Assembly (NCBI GenBank): GCA_030220185.1
Contig: JASPKZ010007527.1
Location: forward strand, 124,001 to 188,000
Direction of reading: 5' to 3'
DNA length: 64,000 nt
From: Diploptera punctata
Lineage: Eukaryota; Arthropoda; Insecta; Blattodea; Blaberidae
Below the pieces are notes generated by a model. The model made no database searches. It had not been told where the DNA came from and saw nothing but the letters and a program-made list of their open reading frames with translations. A program made the position numbers and the translations under genes. Each line of letters opens with the position of its first letter. The stretch's first letter is position 1. Positions 10,900 through 21,968 of the stretch are shown here, one piece after another.

Positions 10900-11120
10900 T
10901 TTATGGCCCTTTTTGAGTCTAGCCATAAGCTCTCCTTTCTTAGGAGTTTCTAGACCAAGCTAATTTCGTTACACTTATTTCCCTACATATGTCAAGAGTG
11001 GGATGTGGTCGCCACACCGACCCAATGAGACATTTAGTAGGTAACTAAGGTATCTTGGATGAACAAGGTCGATAAATTTTGTTTAGAGGCCTGAAAATCT
11101 TCAGAATCGGGAACCACTGC

Positions 11121-11124
<4 letters not shown>
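10900..11124 (-). mobile_element. SINE-3 fragment and hAT-type terminus
   Basis: 10900-11100 matches the 3' part of SINE-3 (41215-41605) in the same orientation: GACCAAGCTAATTTCGTTAC, TATGTCAAGAGTGGGATGTG and GGTAACTAAGGTATCTTGGA. At its right edge, 11104-11122 reversed reads AGCAGTGGTTCCCGATTCTG, which looks like an hAT terminus. Confidence 0.55.

Positions 11125-11171
<47 letters not shown>
11125..11171 (+). repeat. (AAT)n microsatellite
   Basis: About 15 TAA/AAT units directly before LINE-B sequence. Confidence 0.95.
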
Positions 11172-11172
<1 letters not shown>

Positions 11173-11556
11173 TAAATTTACACCAATGGGATTAAAATTA
11201 AATGAGAATAAATACAAACATAACTTATTACTCGTAGATGATCAAGTGGTAGTCACTTCAGGATGTGAAGATGCAAACTACATGGGTAGGAAACTAGAGG
11301 AAGATACTCAAGATGGGGTTTAACAATTAATTATAATAAAACAGAATACATGAGCACAGATCTTTCCGAGGAATTATAAATAAATGGAACAAAGATTAAA
11401 ACAGTGGAATTTTTTAAGTATTTGGGATCAATAAATCAAAAGGATGGACCATCTGAATTACACGTTGAAAAAAGAACAATAGAGACAAAGAAAGTTATTG
11501 GCAAATTATTTTCTATTTTATGGAGTAGGAATATAATCAACAGGACTAAATTATAG
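11172..11556 (+). mobile_element. LINE-B RT segment, 5' part of an interrupted copy
   Basis: The frame around 11228 reads LLLVDDQVVVTSGCEDANYM; VDDQ (11234-11245) stands where ADDQ is expected, so the catalytic motif is altered but both Asp codons remain. It continues through NYNKTEYMSTD, VEFFKYLGSINQKDG and FSILWSRNIINRTK, with at least two frame breaks. The copy resumes at 12716 after a DNA-element insertion. Confidence 0.75.
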
Positions 11557-12715
11557 CCCTCTTACTAATAATCCATATATAACTTTTATACAAGGTTTAT
11601 ACACATCTCAGTTGAAAATTCTTACTAATAAACACTGTATTAGCTGTTCAGTGTATAAGAGGTGTACAACTTTACATGGAAATCGTTATACATGCCTTCA
11701 GCCTTGTTTAAGGATTGTATAACTAGACAAAATGTCGGACTTCAAGATCAACTGATTGTTTTCTTATGATATTGATGAAAGTTTCCTTAAATTTAACGCA
11801 AAATGCAACGCTTTAACGACTGTTTGATGGATGCACAGGACATAAATAATATTAATAAAGCTCTGGGTAGGAAAATAAAGGCATCATAAAATGCCTTTAT
11901 GTTACACTCATTCTCGATTAGGTCTAATAATATTTTTAAATTGAACATTGATTCACAAAAGAATATGTTCTACAATAGTGAGACAAGATTTAACCTGAAT
12001 GTAGTTTAAATGCTTCATAATATTATTTTAACAAAACTTTCTTGCATCATTAATACATAATATACATACCGATATAAAAATGTATTTAATTATAGAGGTA
12101 CTATTATTGCAGCAAGCCACATGTTAGCTTGATAGTCATGTGGTTAGAGCTCCTGACTACGGTCCCTGAGGTCCTAGGTTCGATTCCCGATCAAACTGCA
12201 GATGATTTTTTTTCGCTTAAAACGTTATTCTGTTGTCGGTAACATTTCCTACTATTTTGAACGTTTTCTAACGCATCTTAAAACACTGCATATAATTCAT
12301 AAGTAATGGGAAAAACTTTTATTAGTTTCCAAGAATTGTTCGAAATTCTTGACGTTGGATGGCAGCACATTATCTGTGAAACTAATTCTACAATATATTT
12401 GACATAGCCTAAAGAAAAATGTAAATAAATTACAATATACTTTTTTTTTGTCTCCCCAATTAGGGAATCTCTATTAATTCTTATCCATACTCATTTCTTA
12501 CACAATTAATCACTAGTTGATGTTGTTTTATTTCAGTTACAAACTGCGCGTAATATTGTTCTGACGTCATAATGACAATATTGTGTATAAGGATTGTATT
12601 CTTGTATAGCTCCGGCACAGCGTTTATTAGTAAGGAAATTATACGTGATCTACATAAGGCTTATACATTGTATAACTAAACAACTGATGAAAGCTTGTAT
12701 AAGAGATTTTTATTA
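11557..12715 (+). mobile_element. TIR element inserted in LINE-B
   Basis: Left end CCCTCTTACTAATAATCC; right end reversed GTCTTACTAATAAAAATCTC. Similarity between the ends extends inward about 150 bp, with a repeated TTACTAATAAAC block (near 11624 and, reversed, near 12625). The left arm carries ACAAAATGTCGGACTTCAAG, which resembles the start of the ORF at 8239. No long ORF. The exact ends and TSD are unclear. A tRNA-like head sits inside at 12124-12207. Confidence 0.6.
12124..12207 (+). mobile_element. tRNA-like SINE head
   Basis: An A-box-like GTCATGTGGTTAGAGCTC precedes a B box AGGTTCGATTCCCGATCAA at about 12176-12194. No clover-leaf acceptor pairing is seen, so a tRNA-derived SINE is more likely than a functional tRNA. 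No second copy is seen in the window. Confidence 0.5.
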
Positions 12716-13183
12716 GTAAGACTGTTAATATATAACATAATTGTGAAGAGTATTTTATTATATGGTGCGGAAACATGGACGTTGAAGCAAAAACACAGAA
12801 ATAAATTATTAGTCACAGAAATGGACTTTTTAAAAAGATCGGCAAGAATATCAAAATTGGATAAAATAAAATATAATACAATAAGAGAAATAATTAATGT
12901 AGAAAAGGATGTTGTACAAGAGATTGAAGAAAACCAACTAAGATGGTATGGACATATAATGAGAAGAAGGGACACAGAAACAAACAAAGAAGTATTGAAA
13001 TTGATACCTCCTGGAAAAGGGAAACGTGGTAGACCAAAGCCAACGTGGATAAATGGAATTCAAGACAACATGAAGAAGAGAAATATGACAGAAGCAGACA
13101 CGTAAGACCGGGATGTATGCAAGAAAAATTTGTATATTTTGGTTGAGAATACCTGTGTAAATAACAGAAACAATCCTGAAATA
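12716..13183 (+). mobile_element. LINE-B C-terminal segment, second part
   Basis: An open frame to 13105 reads IVKSILLYGAETWTLKQ, then TEMDFLKRSARISKLDKIK, REIINVEKDVVQEIEENQLR, WYGHIMRRRD and GKRGRPKPTWINGIQ. The 3' UTR runs to CAATCCTGAAATAAAATAAT and then into a pure (AAT)n tract, the LINE's tail. Confidence 0.8.
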
Positions 13184-13184
13184 A

Positions 13185-13240
<56 letters not shown>
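13184..13240 (+). repeat. (AAT)n microsatellite, LINE-B tail
   Basis: About 18 AAT units directly after the LINE-B 3' UTR. A LINE-B copy at 54758-55085 has the same 3' (ATT/AAT) partner. Confidence 0.95.
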
Positions 13241-13243
<3 letters not shown>

Positions 13244-13756
13244 GAAAGCAGTAATGTGTTGGTGTTATTTCTACGTCACAGATGAAATACGGTTTTATTA
13301 ACAATTTTTGAAGGATTAATGACAGCGGTTTGTTAATTTGTCGCATCCAATGACTAGATTATTAGAACTGAGATCTGGAGGAAAATACACAGATTCATTG
13401 CACAATATTTAAATTTAATTCTGTCACAGTTTTCTAGAATCCAATAAGAATAACTTGCGGTGATAAAATCCATGTTTAATTGTGTTCTTCTGATTAATGT
13501 ACAGCCTTTCAAATAATTGTTGGCGCACACGTAATTTTCCAAGTCCCAGAACGAAGCCACTGCGCATGACCAGAGGTCAGTTGTTTGGTTCACAAGTATA
13601 CAACTATTTGAGAAACTAAAATCCGTTCTATTTCGTTGTGTGTAGTGCAATGGAAAATAATTTCGCGTATATAAATAGTGCCGTAAATGCTGTAAATAAA
13701 ACAAAGCAAAGAAATAAAACAAAGAAAATTAATTGAGTTAAGGACGAGAGAGAGAA

Positions 13757-13850
13757 AAAAAAGCATGACAGCGGGATCGAACACGCGACCTCTTGCATGG
13801 GAAATAGAAGCTCCCTCCATTAGACCACAACCGTTCCCTGCTAGAAACAG
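13757..13850 (-). mobile_element. tRNA-like SINE head
   Basis: The minus strand reads GGTTGTGGTCTAATGGAGGG (A-box-like) and GCGTGTTCGATCCCGCTGTC (B box). The 13241-13756 flank has no recognised repeat or exon. Confidence 0.5.
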
Positions 13851-14020
13851 CCTGTATGAAGCGATGCAATACTCCAGGACTTATTTGTATAATGAAATTT
13901 TATATTAACTTGTCTTAATTTAAATTAATCGGACGCATTTTACATTAAAAGTGGAAATAAACAATCTTGTTATGCCTTGTGTTTTTTAAACAAAGTAACG
14001 AGATTTTACAATCGTTATTC

Positions 14021-14057
<37 letters not shown>

Positions 14058-14333
14058 TCATCATCATCCGGTATCATGGCAGCTGCCGCCGTCTTCCGGA
14101 AACCAAACGCCATTCCTCTCTATCCATCCATTGATCTTCCTCCATTCTTCTGATATTCATAGCTGCTTGTACCCCTTCTATCCAAGTTTTCTTCGGTCTT
14201 CCTCTCTTCCTCCTTTCTATTGGGATCCATTCCATAACAATTTTTGGCAATCTTTGCTCTGGCATTTGTTTGACATGACCATACCACTGCAATATTTTCT
14301 TTTCTATGATGTCCGGCTCCTCTTATACACCCA

Positions 14334-14371
<38 letters not shown>
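14021..14371 (-). mobile_element. LINE-B 3' end between two (AT)n tracts
   Basis: Antisense LINE-B at 14055-14335: QWYGHVKQMPEQRLPKIVME, IERRKRGRPKKTWIEG, MEEDQWMDREEWRLVSGRR, then the 3' end ...GGTATCATGCCAG-like sequence followed by GGATGATGATGATGA. (AT)n runs lie at 14021-14054 and 14337-14371, suggesting insertion within an AT repeat. Confidence 0.8.
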
Positions 14372-14373
<2 letters not shown>

Positions 14374-14477
14374 CTGTTTCCTTTAATTAATTAATTTCCC
14401 TATATATACAAATTTATTTATATAACGTAGCCTGGGAACGTGTAGGCATTATAAAAAATAAGGACGTTATTTTAAAA

Positions 14478-14562
14478 AATTGCTGACCAGGACCGAAGCT
14501 GGGCCTGCGCCGTCGCAAAAAAGCATCTTACCGACTGCTCTACTGAAGCGAACGACACAAAT
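14478..14562 (-). mobile_element. Degenerate tRNA-like SINE head
   Basis: The minus strand reads TTCAGTAGAGCAGTCGGTAA and later GCCCAGCTTCGGTCCTGG. Both boxes are imperfect. Confidence 0.35.
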
Positions 14563-15636
14563 ACAGCATCAGAAGTAAGCGCTAATTTACTGTTGATTGG
14601 TTTAAGAGACCATTACTTGCTTTCAGTCATCTGATAACTCTCTTAACTTACAAATTCAATTAATCAATTTATTTGTTGAAATTCTATCAATAGCGATTGG
14701 TATGAATCTATGACTGGCCCCTTATACCTCTGGATTTGACCTCAAAGGAGACAGCACATGTAACAATGTACTGGTGTGAATCGCTCTTCAAACATTTAAC
14801 TTTCCACCATCAAGAATTGCGCCATCATTTTTTTCAAAGGCTGTACACCAGATTATAATCTGGCGCCCAAAAGGATGTTGGCTATTCTGCTTAAAAAATG
14901 GCTGTTTTCCATTGTTAATATAGCGATTTTTAAGATAAAATTACCTCAACTTCTCGTTCAATTTCAGGCATTTCTCGCATTTTTGGATACAATAATCAAC
15001 TTATATATGTTTTTACTTAAGTAATTATTCAGACAATGAAAAAAAAAATTTGCATTTTTTATTTCAATTTTTCTAGGTGGACTCCAGACATACAATTCCC
15101 AAAAATAAATTTCACGTAACCATTAGGTCAGTGTTAAGAAAGCGCAAATATCATGTATGTGCCCCTACAATATAATACTATTTTATCAAACTTATTTCAA
15201 AACATATTCTTCTACGTTTATTCCAAATATATTTCCGCATAATTATCATTAATAAAATACTTAATCTCGAATACTAAAAGGAATTCACTAGCATTGCATA
15301 AATACTGATCGTTATATGATCTGCCCGTTATGAAACCTTGCTGGTTGTATATCGGCAGCTATGAGACCAGTTTGTGCATTGTATGAAATTCAATACGGAC
15401 TAGAGGTGTGGTAGTCACTTCCTTTTCTCGCTCGACACGAGACCATGAAGGATACAGGAGGCAGCGACTTCATTTTCTTTGTTTTCTTCCTCGAGCTGAG
15501 GATGTCCACAAGATGGCGTCACAAATTGTTGCAGTAAATGTCCAATTCCTTCATACAGGAACACTGAAACAAAGATATTACAGTTATAAATTATGTAGAT
15601 AGTTGATTTAAAATACTTTCAGATCAGCTGTGACCA
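14563..15636. other. No gene recognised
   Basis: Mostly AT-rich. Around 15400-15550 it is less AT-rich, and an ATG at 15513 stands in a strong context (CACAAGATGGCGTC), but its frame is short (MASQIVAVNVQF...). A possible donor CA/GTAAAT follows seven codons. Too weak to call a gene. Confidence 0.3.
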
Positions 15637-16715
15637 CTATTTAACTCACGCCCCAAATGGGAGTCAATCACCAATCACGTTTCAATGCATTTTGTTTTAC
15701 AACCAATGACAGTCGTGTTTCACCTCAATATTTATCGTTTAAGTTTATCATATTCTGTAGGGTTTTCTTTTCTTAATATTCTGAACAGGTCAGAGCATTA
15801 TTTTGCAGTGACTACTCTCTAAGAAATATGTTGAATACAGCGATTTATAGATTAAGGTGTAAGAATTCTAGAATGCATGTGGCTCCCAGATTGTAGGATA
15901 TATATAGTGCACGAATGTAACCAGATACAGCTTGCGAGATATAATAGAAAAAATAGTATCAAATGATTACACTACAATAAAAATAAACCACTGTTTGTAC
16001 TTTCTTAAACGTATTATTTCCCAGGTATTTACGTTCCAGAAAAATATAATTGACATATTTACATCATAGGACATTAGACATTAATTAATAACCTATAATG
16101 TTGGTTGGGGCACGCCGTAGCGTAGTGGTTAAGGCACTGAGCTACAAGTCGGAAGGTCGAGGGTTCAAGTCCCGGTGGAGTCAGGATTTTTTAACTGACC
16201 CAATCCTTCTGGTGGCACTATGGCCCTGGGGTCGACTCAGCTTCTAACGGAAATGAGTACCAGACGCTTGTTCTGGGGGTAAAGGCGGCCGTCACGCAGG
16301 GCTGACATCAAGTGTCAATTGTCTATAAAAAGTGGGAATCTTAACCTCCTACTACCCCAAGGGCCTCCTGAAGCCTATCGTGGGACCACTTTACTTTACT
16401 TTATGTTGGTTATAAACAGTTTGATGTGTTTCATTTCTTCTCCACTAGAGTGCATTATTACAATATTGCAATCCTTTGGCAATAAATAATATGATCTGGT
16501 TGCAGTGACGAACAAATGAAACATAACAATCGTTTCTCATTTGTTTTCAAACATCGCCGTTTACATTAAATATATAAATATTTTAAAATAACTACAGTTA
16601 AATAATGATTTGTGAGTAACCAACTTAATTTTGTATGTTAAATAGTCCTAACAAATGCCACTCTTGATTTCCAAATTCTCTACATAAATTGGAAATCGCT
16701 CGTGGCATTACTTAT
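15637..16715 (+). mobile_element. Element X, direct form, interrupted by SINE-2
   Basis: It begins CTATTTAACTCACGCCCC and ends GGCATTACTTA, with a terminal fold-back near the 3' end (GATTTCCAAATT...AATTGGAAATC). The copy at 46621-47224 aligns over most of its length in reverse. Removing SINE-2 (16107-16402) restores that alignment. No ORF; class unknown. Confidence 0.7.
16107..16402 (+). mobile_element. SINE-2, full length, with TSD
   Basis: Complete from GGGGCACGCCGTAGCGTAGT through the B box GGTTCAAGTCCCGG to CACTTTACTTTACTTT. ATGTTGGTT at 16098-16106 and 16403-16411 is a 9-bp TSD. The unoccupied site is visible in the element X copy near 46980 (reversed, ATAATGTTGATTATAA). Confidence 0.9.
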
Positions 16716-16840
16716 CACAATTATTTCAGTGTCACTAAAATGTAACTTCTAGTTGAAGAGTCAATTTATTTTCTGTATGGACGTGTTCTTTTATTTCATT
16801 TTAATTGTTCGAAGCACTATAATAAGAGAGATAGGATATA

Positions 16841-17326
16841 CAGGGTGTTACAGACTTCTTGGGGTGGTAGAGGGGCCTTACTAGATAAAGTTTTGGTAAG
16901 GAACCCATGTCCGGAAACATACCATTTCGATGTATAATAAATTTTAAAATCGATATACAATGGGCTGATATCGTGTGTCTTGTGTTTGAGACTTTTAGGG
17001 GTTGTACTACACCTGTCAAGTCTGATGAAGACCTTCTTGCACGAATTCTGGCGGCAGCAGAAATTATTGAGCGCACACGTGTGTCGCAGGTACACTTTGT
17101 GCAACGAACAACACGTGGAACCACACTTGTAGTACAACCCCTAGAAGTTTGTAATACTTATTCTGAAACATAAGACACACGATATCAGCCCATTGTGTTT
17201 CGATATTCAAACTTATTTTACATCAAAATGGTACGTTTCCGGACGTGGGTTCCTTATCAAAACTTTATCTACTAAGTCCCCTCTACAACTCTTAGCAGTC
17301 TGCAATACTTATTCTGAAACACCCTG
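16841..17326 (+). mobile_element. Mariner-like element, long TIRs, TA target
   Basis: CAGGGTGTTACAGACTTC faces a right end that reversed reads CAGGGTGTTTCAGAATAAG. TIR similarity extends about 190 bp. TA flanks both sides (16839-16840, 17327-17328). The centre keeps a transposase-like C-terminal scrap, SDEDLLARILAAAEIIERTR, so this looks like an internal-deletion derivative. Confidence 0.75.
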
Positions 17327-17747
17327 TATAACAACATACGTATAAAATGCTACTTATTTTTCAAAGAATGTACTGGCGATAATAAAGTTGTCTGCCCTGA
17401 AATATTCATGTGACAAGAACAAATTTAGAGAAATTGTGGGAAAACCGGGTCATAAACACAAGTAGTTATCTGACAGAGAGACACGCGGAAATGTGAAATT
17501 CCCCGGGTCTTACTATCTGCGTCTGATAAACCAACCATTTGAACGCCAGATATGTAGCTGCCCGTAACAACACATTTTGAAGACGATACAAAGTAAAGAG
17601 TTCTTGTGAATTTTAGACCCGCTGGTCTAATTCTAAAGTTTTTTTTTAACACTGCATAAATTACTAAAAATATTTTGAGATCTTTAATGACATATTTACG
17701 AAACTCCAACATTTCAAAATTAATTTTATTATTATTATTATTATTAG

Positions 17748-18018
17748 GCACTGCGCTACAAGCCAGAAGTTCGAGGGTTTGAGCGCCGGTGAGGTCAGGA
17801 TTTTTAAACTGACCTAAACCTTCTGGCGGCACTATAGATCTGGGGTCGACTCAGCCTCAAACGGAAATGAGTACCAGACGCTTGTTCTGGGGGACAAGGT
17901 GGCCGTCACGCAGGACTGACAATCCAGCTGACATCAAGTGCCGATTGTCCAGGAAAAGTGGGAGCCTTAACATCCTACTGCCCCAAGGGCCTTCTGAGAC
18001 CTGTAGTAGGATTACTTT
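17748..18018 (+). mobile_element. SINE-2, 5'-truncated, next to (ATT)n
   Basis: Starts at AGGCACTGCGCTACAAGCC, missing the A box, directly after an (ATT)n run (17728-17747). It ends GTAGTAGGATTACTTTACTT and leads into (ATT)n. 17330-17727 holds no recognised feature. Confidence 0.85.
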
Positions 18019-18332
<314 letters not shown>

Positions 18333-18399
18333 AATATTATATTGCTTTAATTAGTGGAAACGGGGGGGGACTCGCCTTTTATACACACTTTATATATAT

Positions 18400-18704
18400 A
18401 GTGTTCCGCCCTACGGCAGGTCATTCACTGCAATCATAGCATTTCCATGCTATGCTTGCAGCTTTATCAGTGAATTGTAGGTGTGGTAGCTTCCCGTTGC
18501 TTTCCACACCGGTGAAGGATGATGATGATGATGGTCATATGATTTCGGGGACCGTTTGGGCCTTAAAGTTTTCCTGACATTTGTCTTACAGGTGAGGAAA
18601 AACCCCGATAAAAACCTCACCCAGAAATCTGCCCCGACCGGGGATCGAACCGGGGCGCACTGCGTGAGAAGGTAGCACGCTACCTCTAGACCACAGCGGT
18701 GGAC
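18400..18704 (-). mobile_element. SINE-1a
   Basis: Minus strand: head GTCCACCGCTGTGGTCTAG, B box GGTTCGATCCC, body CTGTAAGACAAATGTCAGG, (CAT)n middle, then tail 1a (CACCGGTGTGGAAAGCAACG, ...GCTATGATTGCAGTGAATG). Near full length. Confidence 0.85.
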
Positions 18705-19117
18705 CTATATTTTTTAAAAAATTCGAGCTTAAAAGGTTGGCAACTCCGATGCAGATAATGAGTTCCTTTTCTTGTCCCACAAGATCTGTCGCAGGTCATT
18801 GCTTCGGACGCCGTCCTCTATCACAAGATATAGCTAAGTATTCTTGTTATCTGTGAAGACACAAGCAAAGTATTTTCTTAAAAACTTTAAAATTGATGTA
18901 TAATGTGTTTTCAGTGTTAACGGGACGCGTCTGTATTCACTTAATCGCTCTGTTATCGCACACAACATGGCTTCTCAGCGACTTTACTTTTAATAGAAGT
19001 TCAGCTTATGGAATATTTTGTTACGTGTGCGAGGTCCGTCATTCATATTGTTTACATTGCACACCGGGTACACAATGTTTTTTTTATTCCTTCTTGTTTT
19101 ACCTTTTTTGTTAACTT

Positions 19118-19260
19118 TCTGTTATTCTCACATATAGACACAAGGACAAGACATACACCCAGACCCAAGGTGGAGATTGAAAATCCCCTACGCCGCCGGG
19201 AATCGAACCCGGGTCGCCGGAGTGAAAGGTAGGGACTCTACCGACTACGCCACGGTGACG
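19118..19260 (-). mobile_element. SINE-5 (tRNA-derived)
   Basis: Minus strand: CACCGTGGCGTAGTCGGTAG (A-box region) and ACCCGGGTTCGATTCCCGG (B box), then TCTCCACCTTGGGTCTGGG and TGTCTTGTCCTTGTGTC. A diverged relative is at 52045-52128. 18705-19117 shows nothing I recognise. Confidence 0.6.
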
Positions 19261-19420
19261 GACTTATTAAATCTCCACCTTTGTTTTGGGCGCGTGTCTC
19301 TCATCTTGCAATGTTCTGTTCTCTCTTCGGCGACTTGCACACCCAAATTATGTTGAATTGACAAATGTTTTGTTTCATTTGTACAGTTTTTTTTTCAGAA
19401 AACACAATTAACTGAACGGG

Positions 19421-20036
19421 TGGATGGGGTTCGTTAGTCCTGCAAGACAATCCACCTGGGAGAGAGACAACTCCGAAATAAAATGGGGCAGGCTGAGCTC
19501 TGGACCCATTTAGGAGAGACAACTCCGAAATAAAATGGGGCAGGCTGAGCTCTGGACCCATTTAGGAGAGACAACTCCGAAATAAAATGGGGCAGGCTGA
19601 GCTCTGGATCCATTTAGGAGAGACAACTCCGAAATAAAATGGGGCAGGCTGAGCTCTGGACCCATTTAGGAGAGACAACTCCGAAATTAAACAGGGCAGG
19701 CTGAGCTCTGGAGCTGGGTGAAGGCAATCGGCCTAGGGAGGAAACCCCGAATAATAAACCCGCCATGAAAACGGGCTGCAACCCACTTCAAGGTGTATCT
19801 TATACATTGGTCGCAGTCCCAAGGATCAAGCCTCGGATCAAAGAATGGAAGACAACCGACTTGCAAAAAGAGCTAAAGAAGATAGACCAATAGACGGGAG
19901 AAGAACAAGAGGAAGACCAGCCAAGAGATGGACAGACAGTGAATGCACATCCAATACGTCTTCCTCCGATGAGTGATTTTGGAAATAAACAGAATGAAAA
20001 TCCTACAAATTATGTTTAAGAAGAAGAAGAAGAAGA
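19421..20036 (+). mobile_element. LINE-I 3' region with (GAA)n tail
   Basis: The 5' part (GGGGTTCGTTAGTCCTGCAA, CCGCCATGAAAACGGGCTGC, CACTTCAAGGTGTATCTTAT) recurs inverted at 50850-51045. From about 19840 the frame reads RMEDNRLAKRAKEDRPIDGR, RTRGRPAKRWTDS, a LINE C-terminal signature. The end AATGAAAATCCTACAAATTA... AAGAAGAAG recurs at 51290-51345. It carries the local tandem array at 19464-19712. Confidence 0.65.
19464..19712 (+). repeat. 52-bp tandem repeat, about 5 units
   Basis: GAGACAACTCCGAAATAAAA recurs at 19464, 19516, 19568, 19620 and 19672, an exact 52-bp period, with GGGGCAGGCTGAGCTCTGGA in each unit. The related copy near 50990 has one unit, so expansion happened here. Units are almost identical, which suggests recent origin. 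Confidence 0.95.
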
Positions 20037-20037
20037 A

Positions 20038-20872
20038 AACATTAAACTGAAAATATATAAAACTGTTATTCTGCCAAGTTATATTATATGGATGTGAAAC
20101 ATGGACTCTTACTTTAAGGGAGGACAAAAGATTACGAGTATTTGACAATAAACTTGTCACGAAAATGTTGTACTAGGTCCACCGCTGTGGTCTCGAGGTA
20201 GCGTGCTGCCTTGTCACGCAACGGGCTCGGGTTCGATCCGCGGTCGGGACAAGTTCTTTGGGTGAGGTTTTTCGGGGTTTTTCCTCACTTGTAAAATAAA
20301 TGTCAGGAAACTTTAAGACCCAAACGGTCCCGGAACACCATCTGACCATCATTATCATCAATATCATATTCACCTCATTAGATTAAGTTTAGTTTGAGGT
20401 CTCTCCTGGTGCATCATTACCATCATCATCAACTCTCATATCATCGGGACAGCGTAACTCCGCCTTCCAGGCGCCCCAACCTCAGAAGTGAGTTATAAGT
20501 ACGCCATGTCAGGAGAGAACAACAGAAATTTCGAAATGGCAACCTGGGGCATTTGCAAAAAAAAATGTACTAGAGAAAAATGAGCAGACATGTGTCTTTA
20601 TAGGAAGCCAGATACAATAAGAACAGTTAGGTATTGTAGACTGCAATGGGCAGGACATGTGGCAATAATGGGAAATGAAAGAGAGGCATGAAAGCTTCTT
20701 ATAGCAAAAGCAGAGGAAAAACGCCGAAGAATGAGGAGAGAGAATAATATTGACCATAATTTGAAGGAAATAGATTATACAGGGAATGATTGGAAAACAT
20801 TAGCTTAGTATTAGGATGTGTCCGCGCGGCCATGAACCTGCGGGTTTGATAGTGTCAGTTACTTAGTTATTA
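20038..20872 (+). mobile_element. LINE-A copy interrupted by SINE-1b
   Basis: 20038-20176 covers KIYKTVILP... to the ENK segment; 20566-20872 covers FIGSQIQ... to AAMNL+V and a TTAGTTA tail. Several stops and indels. Its 5' end abuts the (GAA)n tail of LINE-I. Confidence 0.8.
20177..20565 (+). mobile_element. SINE-1b with 8-bp TSD
   Basis: Head GTCCACCGCTGTGGTCTCGA, B box GGTTCGATCCG, then tail 1b: TTAGATTAAGTTTAGTTTGA, GGTCTCTCCTGGTG, CCGCCTTCCAGGCGCCCCAA and CTGGGGCATTTGC. TGTACTAG flanks it at 20169-20176 and 20566-20573. Confidence 0.85.
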
Positions 20873-21156
20873 GTTAATTTTAGAAAATGAAGTAATTAAT
20901 AACGCTTTAAGGAAGTTAATTTTCAAAGATAATTTTTTCTAATAACATTTGTAAAATACCTGAGTGAAGTGGGTAAGCGCTGTCTATCAGAAACAGGTTT
21001 CAGTGAAGTAACAGGTGAAAGTAAACTTGGGCAGGAAACAACATTACTTCACACACCCCCTGTCATTTACTAACTCGTTACTTATTATCTTCACGACAAT
21101 TATCGACCTAACAAAGGCCCTTCTGGGGAGCTTTTTCGGAGTTGCCAAATTTTACA

Positions 21157-21160
<4 letters not shown>

Positions 21161-21210
<50 letters not shown>
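21161..21210 (+). repeat. (AAT)n microsatellite
   Basis: About 16 units; LINE-A sequence starts at the next base. 20873-21160 has no recognised feature. Confidence 0.95.
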
Positions 21211-21211
<1 letters not shown>

Positions 21212-21935
21212 TCAGTAAAACTAAATATATGGTCACACGTAGAAATTCAGTATATAATGGAAGTGGACAGCTAATGACAAATGAGGGAAATTTTGAGGAA
21301 GTGGCTGAATTCAAATACCTAGGAACAATAATCACAAATAGGAATGAGATGCAAAAAGAAATTAAACATAGGCTCAATTCTGGAAATGCGTGCTATTATG
21401 CATTGCAGAGACTCTTGTTGTCCCAACTCCTTTCAAAAAACGTTAAGCTGAAAATATATAAAACTATTATTCTACCAGTTATATTATATGGATGCGAAAC
21501 ATGGACTCTTACTTTAAGGGAGGAAAGGAGATTACGAGTATTTGAGAATAAAGTTCTTAGGAAAATTTTTGGATCAAAGAGAGATGAACAGACAGGTGAA
21601 TGGAGAAGACTGCATAACAATGAACTACATGGTCTTTATAGGAAGCCAGATATAATAAGAACAGTTAAGTCTCGTAGACTGCGATGGGCAGGACATGTTG
21701 CGCGTATGGGGAATGAAAGACGTGCATGGAAACTTCTTGTAGGAAAGCCAGAGGGAAAACGCCCAGTTGGTAGACCAAGAATGAGGTGGGAGAACAACAT
21801 TAACTATGATTTGAGGGAAGTAGATTATACAGGGAATGATTGGAAAGCATTAGCTCAGGATAGGGATGTATGGAGAGCTTATATCCGCGCGGCCATGAAC
21901 CTTCGGGTTCGATAGTGCCAGTGAGTTAGTTAGTT
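21211..21935 (+). mobile_element. LINE-A 3' half, best open copy
   Basis: A continuous frame of about 235 codons to 21915. It lacks the RT catalytic box (truncated just downstream of YADD) but keeps SKTKYMVTRRNSVYNGSGQL, FEEVAEFKYLGTIITNRNEM, SGNACYYALQRLL, LKIYKTIILPVILYGCETWT, LREERRLRVFENKVLRKIFG, and the basic C-terminus RRLRWAGHVARMGNERRAWK, GRPRMRWENNINYDLREVDY. Ends GTGAGTTAGTTAGTTAGTTA. The intact frame suggests a fairly recent insertion into an AAT tract. Confidence 0.9.
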
Positions 21936-21968
21936 AGTTAATAATAGAAATAATAATAAATAATAATA

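Noticed and set aside
12894..13346. Minus-strand 150-codon ORF
   Set aside because: It reads through (AAT)n and the antisense of LINE-B; no family or coding signal.
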